A stretch of DNA of 64,000 nucleotides from an uncultured Acidobacteriia bacterium (GTDB lineage Bacteria; Acidobacteriota; Terriglobia; Bryobacterales; Bryobacteraceae): NCBI GenBank assembly GCA_903875575.1, contig CAIQWJ010000021.1:56380-120379 (forward strand), read 5' to 3'. The translations under genes were made by a program, and so were the position numbers. Shown here piece by piece: positions 1-7,284 of this stretch. The notes under the pieces were generated by a model. That model did not search any database. It was not told where the DNA came from and saw only the letters and a list, made by a program, of their open reading frames with translations. Positions within the stretch are counted from its first letter, which is position 1; each line of letters starts with the position of its first letter.

Positions 1-1253
1 CCACCAGGGTGGCCGAGATCAATCGCGCCTATCCACTGGGGCTATTTGCGACGCCGGGCACTTACAGCAAGTTTCTGGAGAAACGTTCCGAGTTTCTCCG
101 CGCGCAGCAGCGTCAGCAGGATGCGCTGGAAAATCTGGTGGATCGCGAAGTGGAATGGCTGCGGCGTGGCGCGAAGGCGCGGACTTCAAAATCGAAAGCG
201 CGCATTCAGGATGCGATGGATCTGCAGAAGCAACTGGCTGATGTGACTTCGCGAACCGGCACGGGAACTTCCACAATCGATTTTTCCGCGACAGGACGGA
301 TGACGAAGCGCCTGATCGTGTGCGAACACCTGACGCAGAGCATGGGCGGCAAGATGTTGTTTCGCAACGTCAGTTTTGTGCTGGGACCGGGTGGACGCCT
401 CGGCGTAATGGGCGGGAATGGCTGCGGAAAGACCACGCTGCTGCGGATCCTGGTGGGCGATCTGAAGCCGGATCACGGTGAAGTGCGGTGCGCGGAAGGT
501 CTGCGTGTGGCGTATTTCGACCAGAACCGCGATCAACTCGATCCGGAAATGCCCTTGCGGCGTGCGCTGGCACCGGAAGGCGATACGGTGATTTTTCGCG
601 ATCGGCCGATCAACGTGGCGGGCTGGGCTGTGCGCTTCTTGTTTCGTGCAGAACAGCTGGACCTGGCGATCAAGAATCTTTCGGGTGGGGAACGCGCGCG
701 CGTTCATATTGCACGGCTGATGCTGCAGCCGGCCGATATTCTGATCCTCGACGAGCCGACCAACGATCTGGATATTCCGACGCTCGAAGTGCTGGAAAGC
801 AATCTGGCCGATTTCCCTGGGTGCATCGTGTTGGTGACGCACGATCGGTTTCTGCTGGACCGGCTTTCAAGCACGCTGCTGGCGATGGACAACGCCGCCG
901 ATAACGGCGGGCACGTGGAGTTCTTTGCGGAACTGGCGCAGTGGGAGCAGGCGAACGCGACGAAGAAGCCGAAAGCCAAGGCCGTAACCAGCGGGGGACG
1001 CGCGGGTGCCGCCGCCGAACCTGCGAAGAAGAAGCTCTCGTACCTGGAAGCGCGGGAGTGGGAGCAGATTGAACATCGCGTAGAGGAGGCTGAGCACCGG
1101 CTCAGCGCGGCGCGCGATGCGCTGGAGAATCCGGCCATCGTTTCCGACCCCGCACAGCTCACCCAGGCCGCCAGCCATATCGATGTGGTGCAGGCCGAAG
1201 TCGACGCCCTGTATGAGAGGTGGGCTGAACTGGGCGCGAAACTGGGACAGTAG
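1..1253 (+). CDS. uup: ABC-F family ATPase, Uup-like, C-terminal part (cut by window edge)
   Basis: This is the second half of a duplicated ATP-binding-cassette protein of the soluble ABC-F class, which acts on ribosomes or DNA rather than in transport. The frame is open to the left edge, and the GTG at 9 is internal, so the first ATPase domain lies outside the window. Visible in order are the inter-domain linker (residues 1-90 of the visible part, lysine/arginine rich), the second ATPase domain with Walker A GGNGCGKTT, signature LSGGERARV, Walker B ILILDEPTNDLD and H-loop VTHDR, and then a C-terminal coiled coil (about residues 335-414) rich in Glu and Ala. That C-terminal arm favours Uup over EttA. 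The next gene is convergent and ends 6 bases downstream. The family assignment is firm; the symbol rests on the arm. Confidence 0.9.
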   Translation, partial: TRVAEINRAYPLGLFATPGTYSKFLEKRSEFLRAQQRQQDALENLVDREVEWLRRGAKARTSKSKARIQDAMDLQKQLADVTSRTGTGTSTIDFSATGRMTKRLIVCEHLTQSMGGKMLFRNVSFVLGPGGRLGVMGGNGCGKTTLLRILVGDLKPDHGEVRCAEGLRVAYFDQNRDQLDPEMPLRRALAPEGDTVIFRDRPINVAGWAVRFLFRAEQLDLAIKNLSGGERARVHIARLMLQPADILILDEPTNDLDIPTLEVLESNLADFPGCIVLVTHDRFLLDRLSSTLLAMDNAADNGGHVEFFAELAQWEQANATKKPKAKAVTSGGRAGAAAEPAKKKLSYLEAREWEQIEHRVEEAEHRLSAARDALENPAIVSDPAQLTQAASHIDVVQAEVDALYERWAELGAKLGQ

Positions 1254-1259
1254 CGATCG

Positions 1260-2177
1260 CTAAATCACGCCGGCTTTCTTCATCACGGACAAAGACGCTT
1301 CGAGGCCCAGTCTCGCACCGTCCTCCGCCGACATGTCAGCCGGAATGCGGCCTAATACTTCCGGGCTGATGCCGTCTTCGTAACCGATCTGCTTCAGGGC
1401 CTGGAAGAAGCCCACCAGGTTGATGACGCCTTCACCCGGCAGTAAACGCTGGTTGTCCTTCACGTCTTCCGGCGCCTGCTTTGCAGCGTCCGAGAGGTGA
1501 ATCGTAACGATGCGGGACTTGCCTGCCCGGATGATGTCGTCGACTGTTGCGCCGGAATGATGCCAGTGCCAGGCGTCGAGAACCACTCCGATGTTGGGGC
1601 CGATCTCTTTGGCGAAATCCACCGCGTCGTTCATGCGCCAGATGAATTCGTGCGCAGCACGGGTGCGGAACTGCAATGGGCCGAGAAACTCCAGTCCGAG
1701 GCGTACGTTTTGACGCGCCAGGACCGTGCCGACCGCGGTGAGGCGCTCCTTCAATGTCTTTCGCAGTTCGTCGGTCGGGGTGGCGCTGCCAGCGGGCAGT
1801 ACCATCATCATGCGTCCGCAGCCGACGGATGAGACAAACTTCGCGGCATCCTCCAGGGTGGACATGCCTCGCTGGAAAAGCTCGTCGGTACCCGTGGCAT
1901 TAACGGGCAGGCTACAGAAGGAAGTGCGGAGCTTCAGCCCGTTCAGAACGCCGCGTGTGGCGTCCGCTCCGTCTTTCATGGCGGGATTCAGGTTGAGGTC
2001 AACTCCACCATAGCCTGACTTTGCGGCAAGCTGGATGAATTCGGGCCATTGAACCTTGCTGCCCGTCAGTGCGGAATTCAGGGCCACAAACATTCCATTT
2101 GAACCCGCCGCCTCCGTTCTTCCTGCTGCAGCCACCGCAGCAGCCGTCGATTTCATAAAGTCACGCCTGTTGAGCAT
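1260..2177 (-). CDS. Tat-exported sugar isomerase/epimerase-like TIM-barrel protein
   Basis: A 305-residue protein of the xylose-isomerase-like TIM-barrel superfamily (AP endonuclease 2 fold). The N-terminus has a twin-arginine motif (NRRDFMKS), then an alanine-rich segment and Ala-rich cleavage area, so export of a folded, probably metal-loaded enzyme by the Tat system is likely. Barrel motifs include GLEFLGP (metal-ligand Glu), VVLDAWHWHHSG and IVTIHLSD, which resemble the Glu/Asp/His metal sites of the family. The substrate cannot be told from sequence. It is divergent from the L-rhamnose isomerase gene across a 74-base gap holding a palindrome, so the two may be co-regulated for sugar use; that link is inference. 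A second protein of this type is at 33996-34838. Confidence 0.8.
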   Translation of the reverse strand: MLNRRDFMKSTAAAVAAAGRTEAAGSNGMFVALNSALTGSKVQWPEFIQLAAKSGYGGVDLNLNPAMKDGADATRGVLNGLKLRTSFCSLPVNATGTDELFQRGMSTLEDAAKFVSSVGCGRMMMVLPAGSATPTDELRKTLKERLTAVGTVLARQNVRLGLEFLGPLQFRTRAAHEFIWRMNDAVDFAKEIGPNIGVVLDAWHWHHSGATVDDIIRAGKSRIVTIHLSDAAKQAPEDVKDNQRLLPGEGVINLVGFFQALKQIGYEDGISPEVLGRIPADMSAEDGARLGLEASLSVMKKAGVI

Positions 2178-2202
2178 CCAGTCCTGTCTCCTTTCCCGTC
2201 TC

Positions 2203-2215
2203 CGTATACTATACG
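2203..2215. promoter_or_regulatory. Perfect 13-base palindrome between divergent sugar genes (candidate operator)
   Basis: CGTATACTATACG is a perfect inverted repeat (6 + 1 + 6) in the 74-base gap between two divergent starts. Each strand also reads a TATAC/TATAG box that could serve as a -10 element, so a bound repressor could block both promoters. The odd-length GTATAC-type palindrome resembles operators of FCD-type GntR regulators more than classical LacI sites, although a LacI regulator is encoded 1.2 kb away. The palindrome is seen; its role is inferred. Confidence 0.45.
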
Positions 2216-2251
2216 TCCTTTGAAGCGGGGATGCGGGGTAGATAATCTGAA

Positions 2252-3451
2252 ATGGCCCTTATGACAGATCTGCAGACAGAGCTCGTGTGGAGCGCGCTGG
2301 ACCGGTTTCGCATCGAATTGCCCTCCTGGGGGTTTGCCGACACAGGCACGCGCTTCGGAAAGTTCTATCAGGCAGCTGCCGCTTCCACCATTGAGGAGAA
2401 ATTCAGCGACGCCGCGGAGGTCAATCGGGTAACCGGGGTATGTCCGACGCTGGCGCTTCACGTGTTGTGGGATTTTCGCGAAGGTACCTCAAGTGCCGCT
2501 GAAGTTGGGGCGCTGGCGGCGCGCTACGGAGTGCGGCCCGGGTCTATTAATCCCAATCTCTTTCAGGATCAGATTTATAAATTCGGTTCGCTGGGAAACC
2601 CCGATGCCCATGTACGGGAGGCCGCACTGGCGCACATTTCGGATAGCATCGCGATTGCATCTGCCACTGAGAGCCGGGATATTTCACTTTGGTTCGCCGA
2701 TGGTTCGAATTACCCGGGCACGCAGAATATTCGCCATCGCAAGGCGTGGATAGAAGACGGTCTGAAGCGCGCCCACGCGGAATTGGCAAGCGAGCAACGG
2801 CTCCTTGTGGAATACAAACCCTTTGAGCCGGCCTTCTATCACACGGACATTGCGGATTGGGGTATGGCCCTCGAATTTGCGCGTTCCGCGGGCCCGCAGG
2901 CGAAGGTGCTGGTGGATACTGGTCACCACTATTCCTCGCAGAATATCGAACAAATTGTGGCGTGGCTGCTGGATCTGGGAATGCTGGGCGGTTTTCATTT
3001 CAACGACCGGCGTTACGCGGATGACGATCTGACACTCGGCTCCATCGATCCTTATCAGGTGTTTCGGATATTTCATGAGATTGCGCTTTATGAGTGGGAT
3101 ACCGGCACGCGGGCCGATATTGCGTACATGGTGGATCAGAGCCACAATCTGAAGCCCAAGATCGAAGCCATGATTCAGACCGTGACCACGGCACAGGAAT
3201 TGTTCGCGAAAGCGGCAATTGTCGATCACGGAACTCTGAGCCGGTATCAAAAAAATGGCTCTCTGATGGACGCGGAAAACTGTCTGAAAGACGCGTTCGC
3301 TGTGGATGTGCGGCCGATGATCGAACAGTGGCGGGTGTCGCGCGGCCTTCCCGCACGGCCCCTGTCCGCGTTTCGGGAAAGTGGATATCAGCAGCGGATT
3401 GAAGCGAAACGCGGGAGCAGGCGCCGTGAAACGGTGTCCGCCTATGCGTAA
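2252..3451 (+). CDS. rhaI: L-rhamnose isomerase, RhaI (Pseudomonas stutzeri) type
   Basis: A 399-residue TIM-barrel aldose-ketose isomerase that should interconvert L-rhamnose and L-rhamnulose in the cytoplasm; related enzymes also act on other aldoses. Likely divalent-metal ligands are E187 (LLVEYKP), D222 (VLVDTGHHY), H249 (GGFHFNDRR) and D289 (TRADIAYM). The 35- and 27-residue spacings of the first three match the RhaI family as remembered. Both Trp-rich and Asp-rich loops expected in the active site are present. There is no signal peptide. No rhamnulokinase or rhamnulose-phosphate aldolase gene is in the window, so the rest of the pathway must lie elsewhere. The stop overlaps a possible start of the LacI gene, which suggests a two-gene operon. 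Start ATG 2252; ATG 2261 is a possible alternative. Confidence 0.8.
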   Translation: MALMTDLQTELVWSALDRFRIELPSWGFADTGTRFGKFYQAAAASTIEEKFSDAAEVNRVTGVCPTLALHVLWDFREGTSSAAEVGALAARYGVRPGSINPNLFQDQIYKFGSLGNPDAHVREAALAHISDSIAIASATESRDISLWFADGSNYPGTQNIRHRKAWIEDGLKRAHAELASEQRLLVEYKPFEPAFYHTDIADWGMALEFARSAGPQAKVLVDTGHHYSSQNIEQIVAWLLDLGMLGGFHFNDRRYADDDLTLGSIDPYQVFRIFHEIALYEWDTGTRADIAYMVDQSHNLKPKIEAMIQTVTTAQELFAKAAIVDHGTLSRYQKNGSLMDAENCLKDAFAVDVRPMIEQWRVSRGLPARPLSAFRESGYQQRIEAKRGSRRRETVSAYA

Positions 3452-4514
3452 GGCGAGTGACGGGGAAATGTCCATAGAAGAGTCGAAGAAGGCCGCCAGG
3501 CTGCGGAAGCCGACCATTGCCACCGTTGCGAAACACGCCGGCGTCGCCGTAAGCACAGTCTCAAGGTTCCTCAACGGCCATTACGTGAGCAAAGATGCAC
3601 GAGCGCGGCTGGCGGAAGTCATTGAGGAATTGGGCTACGTACGGTCGTGGACGGCCCGCAATCTCAGCCTCGGGCTTCGCGGCTGTGTAGGAGTGGTCGT
3701 CGATTCTATTCAGGACCTGTGGTTTACTCAACTGCTGGCGGGCATTGAAGAGGAACTGTCCACGCGCGATACCAGCCTGATGCTGGCCAGTCTGGAACTG
3801 AGCGGGCGCTACGATCCGCGCATTGTGCAGCAGTGGATTCGGGAGAGACGCGTCGATGGCGTGATTCTTGTGAAATCGCAGCGACGTGAACGCGCATTGG
3901 TGCACGAATGCGTCGAAACGAATCTTCCTACCGTCATGGTGGCGCCCGACGAATCCGTTTCCCGGGCGCATGTGGTGCGTTGCGACAATCGGGCGGCGGG
4001 TGCCGCGGTAGCCCAGCATCTGGCGAACCTGGGTCACAGGCGGATCGCTTTCGCAGGTGGGCCGGAGCATTCGGTCGATACCCGGCAGCGGCTTGCGGGA
4101 CTGCGCGATGGACTCGAAGAACGCGGTATTCGCCTGGATCCCAAGCGTGTGTCGTTTCTGGCCAGCTACGAGGCGGATGCCGGGTGCCAGTTCGCGAGTG
4201 AAATCCTCAAAGCGCCGTTCGAATTCACCGCACTCGTGACGGGCAACGATGCCATCGCGCTTGGTTTCATGCGGATCGCGCAGCAACATGGAGTCCGAAT
4301 CCCGGAGAGGATCTCCGTGGTGGGGTTTGACGACGTTCCGGAAGGTGCGTTGCTCTGGCCTGGGTTGACAACTGTCGCACAGCCGACCCGCGAAATGGGC
4401 CGGGCGGCCTGCCAGAAGCTCTTTGAAGCGATTTCAGATCCTGGTGAGCAGCAGGTGCTGGTTTATCCGGTCGATCTGGTGGTCAGGGAGAGCACCGCGC
4501 CGCCGCAACGCTAA
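3444..4514 (+). CDS. LacI-family transcriptional regulator
   Basis: A cytoplasmic repressor of about 350 residues. The N-terminal helix-turn-helix reads PTIATVAKHAGVAVSTVSRF, followed by the hinge helix (ARARLAEVIEELGY) and a periplasmic-binding-like effector domain with the typical VVGFDDVPEG near the C-terminus. ATG 3444 overlaps the end of rhaI by 8 bases; ATG 3468 would remove 8 residues and is also possible, and neither has a strong Shine-Dalgarno. The overlap implies co-expression with rhaI, so the effector is probably rhamnose or a related sugar (inference). The palindrome at 2203-2215 is a candidate site but is not a standard LacI operator. The gene ends tail to tail with the GNAT gene, sharing a few bases at the stops. 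Confidence 0.88.
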   Translation: MRKASDGEMSIEESKKAARLRKPTIATVAKHAGVAVSTVSRFLNGHYVSKDARARLAEVIEELGYVRSWTARNLSLGLRGCVGVVVDSIQDLWFTQLLAGIEEELSTRDTSLMLASLELSGRYDPRIVQQWIRERRVDGVILVKSQRRERALVHECVETNLPTVMVAPDESVSRAHVVRCDNRAAGAAVAQHLANLGHRRIAFAGGPEHSVDTRQRLAGLRDGLEERGIRLDPKRVSFLASYEADAGCQFASEILKAPFEFTALVTGNDAIALGFMRIAQQHGVRIPERISVVGFDDVPEGALLWPGLTTVAQPTREMGRAACQKLFEAISDPGEQQVLVYPVDLVVRESTAPPQR

Positions 4515-4975
4515 GCGAGATCTTTTACGAAGACGGCCGAGGTCTTTGATAGCGAGTAGCCGTTCGTCAGGTAGAAGCGGTGCGCGGCTTCGCGAGTGCT
4601 GCGGGAACGGACCAGCATTTGCTCAAAGCCTCGCTCGGCAGCCCATTTCTCGGCTCGTTGAACAAGCAGGCGACCGATCCCGCGGCTGCGGACGCCATCG
4701 GCAACCACGAGCCCTGCGATTTCTGCGCGCGACATGTACGCCAGATGGTGAGTTACCACCAGGTCTATCCACCCGACTACCTCGTCGTTGAGGCAGGCTA
4801 CAAAAACTGCCTGGTCCGGCAACCCGGAAAGAAACTCGATACGCTTTCGGATTTCGTCTGCGAGGACCGGGTAACCCAGTTCGCCACTGAGCCGGGCAGC
4901 GATCGGTGCGTCGTCCGGGGTGATCGTCCGGATGAGAATGTCAGAGGCGTTGTCTTTGGTGAGAGCGATTCCCAT
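4511..4975 (-). CDS. GNAT-family N-acetyltransferase
   Basis: A 154-residue single-domain acetyltransferase that would transfer acetyl from acetyl-CoA to an unknown amine. The acetyl-CoA pyrophosphate loop is visible as VRSRGIGRLLV (R-x-x-G-x-G), preceded by strand IAGLVVAD and followed by the usual C-terminal FYLTNGY segment. Length and layout are normal for the family. It stands alone, convergent with the LacI gene and divergent from the pirin gene. The substrate cannot be inferred. Confidence 0.85.
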   Translation of the reverse strand: MGIALTKDNASDILIRTITPDDAPIAARLSGELGYPVLADEIRKRIEFLSGLPDQAVFVACLNDEVVGWIDLVVTHHLAYMSRAEIAGLVVADGVRSRGIGRLLVQRAEKWAAERGFEQMLVRSRSTREAAHRFYLTNGYSLSKTSAVFVKDLA

Positions 4976-5045
4976 CTAATTGGCAGGATAACGCTCGTCG
5001 GGGTGTCCGGCAACTTTACCGCTTCATCGGGCATCGAATAGGCCT

Positions 5046-5741
5046 ATGATTACGATTCGCAGGTCCGACGAACGTGGACATGGCGACCACGGTTGGCTGG
5101 ATTCGCGTCACACCTTCTCGTTTGCCGACTACCTCGATCCGGAACACCGACAGTTTCGCTCGCTTCGCGTTCTGAATGAAGATCGCGTGATGCCTGGCAT
5201 GGGTTTTGGTTCCCATCCGCACCGGGACATGGAGATCATCTCGTATGTGGTGGAGGGGACGCTGGAACATAAAGACAGTCTCGGAACCCGCGCCGTCATG
5301 CACGCCGGTGACGTGCAGCGCATCAGCGCAGGTACTGGCGTGATTCACAGCGAATATAACGCGTCGGCGGAAGAGGCTGTGCACTTTCTGCAAATCTGGA
5401 TTTTGCCCGATGAGCGGGGGGTGAAGCCGGAATACGCTGAAAGGTCGTTTCGGTCGACTGCGCCGGGCCTTTTGCACCTGATCTCCTCGAAAAGCGGTCG
5501 GGACGGATCGATTTCGATCCATCAGGATGCGGAAGTCTCGGTTGCCCGGCTCGGAACGGGCGGGCAACTGGGCTACTCGTTCGGCTCCGGGCGCGGAGGG
5601 TGGCTGCAGCTGATCGAAGGCAAGCTCACTGTGAACGGCATCCCGATGACGGCTGGTGACGGGGCGGCGATCAGCGATGAAACCGATATTCGGATTGAGG
5701 CGTCCGTCGACGCCCATTTTCTGTTTTTCGACCTGAACTGA
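5046..5741 (+). CDS. Pirin family (bicupin, YhhW-like) protein
   Basis: A 231-residue two-cupin protein of the pirin/YhhW family, whose members bind a metal in the first cupin and in some cases act as quercetin dioxygenases or redox sensors. The start MITIRRSDERGHGDHGWLDS and the cupin metal motif HPHRDMEIISYVVEG...H are diagnostic, and a second cupin-like half follows (GGQLGYSFG...LTVNGIPM). There is no signal peptide, so it should be cytoplasmic. msrA begins within 20 bases downstream, suggesting co-transcription and a possible oxidative-stress link. The substrate is unknown. Confidence 0.85.
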   Translation: MITIRRSDERGHGDHGWLDSRHTFSFADYLDPEHRQFRSLRVLNEDRVMPGMGFGSHPHRDMEIISYVVEGTLEHKDSLGTRAVMHAGDVQRISAGTGVIHSEYNASAEEAVHFLQIWILPDERGVKPEYAERSFRSTAPGLLHLISSKSGRDGSISIHQDAEVSVARLGTGGQLGYSFGSGRGGWLQLIEGKLTVNGIPMTAGDGAAISDETDIRIEASVDAHFLFFDLN

Positions 5742-5756
5742 GAGAAGATGGAACTT

Positions 5757-6302
5757 ATGGCTGACTACGAAATCATCACTTTGGGCGGCGGTTGCTTCTG
5801 GTGTCTGGAAGCCGTGTACCGTGAGACGGTTGGCGTCGAATCGGCTGTCTCCGGCTACATGGGCGGGGTGTCGCCGAATCCGACGTACAAGCAGGTCTGT
5901 TCAGGTACGAGCGGACATGTTGAGGTGGTGCAGATTACCTTCGACCCTGCGGTGATTTCATGCCGCGACATTCTTGAAGTATTCTTTGTCATCCATGACC
6001 CGACCACCCTGAATAGTCAGGGGAACGATCACGGAACGCAGTATCGTTCGGTCGTGTTTTACCATTCGCCGGAGCAAAAAGCAGTCACGGAGGCAATCAT
6101 TGGCGAGTTGGCTGCGGAAGTCGCTTACGGGCGGCCCATTGTGACGGCTGGTGAGGCCGCTTCTGAATTCTACCGGGCGGAAGACTATCACCAGGATTAT
6201 TTCGCTTCGAATCCATACCAGCCATACTGCGCCTATGTGGTCGCTCCCAAGGTACAGAAGTTTCGGGCGAAATTTGCCGACCGTCGCAAAGCGGCGGTTT
6301 GA
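5757..6302 (+). CDS. msrA: Peptide-methionine (S)-S-oxide reductase
   Basis: A 181-residue enzyme that repairs the S epimer of methionine sulfoxide in proteins, using thioredoxin as reductant. The active-site motif GGCFWCLEAV has the catalytic Cys at residue 13 and a second Cys at 16. Family blocks GYMGG, HDPTTLNSQGNDHGTQYRS and EDYHQDYF are all present. ATG 5757 is preferred over ATG 5748 because the purine-rich AGAGAAG just upstream is then correctly spaced. There is no signal peptide, so the enzyme acts in the cytoplasm. A resolving Cys may be the one in YQPYCAYV near the C-terminus. It lies directly after the pirin gene, probably in the same transcript. Confidence 0.95.
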   Translation: MADYEIITLGGGCFWCLEAVYRETVGVESAVSGYMGGVSPNPTYKQVCSGTSGHVEVVQITFDPAVISCRDILEVFFVIHDPTTLNSQGNDHGTQYRSVVFYHSPEQKAVTEAIIGELAAEVAYGRPIVTAGEAASEFYRAEDYHQDYFASNPYQPYCAYVVAPKVQKFRAKFADRRKAAV

Positions 6303-6319
6303 ACGGAAGGCGCACGATC

Positions 6320-7220
6320 ATGAGCATTGCCCCACGGGTAGCAGCGGCATTTCTGGCCATTTCAGCTGTGGGTTTGCTCGCACAGGCACCGGCCCCACGC
6401 CCCAGGTTCGATGTCTTTGAGGTTGCGACGATCAAACCGGCGGTCCCGGAAGAGAAGTCGGGGCTGTTTATTACCATGCAGGGCAGTAACCGATTTCTCG
6501 TAAAGAATTGCAGTTTGAAGCTATTGATTGCCGCAGCCTGAGATCTAACGCCGCAAGCTGTTTCAGGCGGTCATCCATGAGATGGAGTCTGGGCGCTATG
6601 AGAGTCTCGCACTGACTCCCGGTGACGTTCGTCCCAGTCGTAGTGAGCAGATGGCCATGCTGCGGAATCTGATAGCGGAACGGTTCCCGCTCAGGTTTCA
6701 CCGTGAACAAACGACGTTTTCCAGCTATCTGCTGGAAGGCGAGAAAGGTGGGGCGAAGCTGAAGGAGAGCACCGCGCCTCCGGGCGACCCGGAGGCGCTC
6801 GTCAGCACAGTGTTCCCGGGGCGCGGCCTGCTTCCGGCCCGCAACGCGACGATGGGCCAATTCACTTCACTATTGCAGCGGGCGCTGCTGGACCGCCCTG
6901 TTGTGGATAAGACAGGGCTTGCGGCAAAGTATGATTTCGATCTCGAATGGGCCCCCGGCGAGACTCAGTTTGGCGGAGATTTGCCGCCAGCGCCAACAGA
7001 CGCGGCAAGTCCGCCGTTTTTCATCGCGATTCAGCGGCAGCTTGGGTTGCGGCTGGAACCGGCGCAGGGCCCGGTTGACACGTTGGTGGTCGATACCGTT
7101 GAAAAGTCTTCGGCTAACTGCGGCCGGTTCCCTGGCTGCGGTGGCGCGCGAAAACTGCCGGAGCGAGTCACAAAGTTTGCAAAAAAATGTAACTCTATTG
7201 TTTGTATGTTTTTAGCGTGA
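6320..7220 (+). pseudogene. TIGR03435-type secreted protein, disrupted by a stop and a frameshift
   Basis: Two frames together encode a protein typical of soil Acidobacteria. The first gives a signal peptide (AAFLAISAVGLLAQ), then FDVFEVATIKPA and CSLKLLIAAA. It stops at TGA 6539-6541 where a Tyr codon is expected, then runs on as DLTPQAVSGG to a second stop. The homology resumes one base out of phase at about 6582 with ESGRYESLAL, MLRNLIAERF, VVDKTGLAAKYDFDLEW and QRQLGLRLEPAQGPVDTLVVD. The usual C-terminus ends near DTVEKSSAN; the last 25 or so residues look like read-through. Start ATG 6320 has GGAAGG nine bases upstream. At least two lesions make a functional product unlikely unless they are sequencing errors. 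Function of the family is unknown. Confidence 0.75.
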
Positions 7221-7284
7221 TTTGTTCTGCTTGCGGGCGGCTCTTTTTGAGCCTGGAGATGGTACTGCTGTTGCGAGGAGCAGC

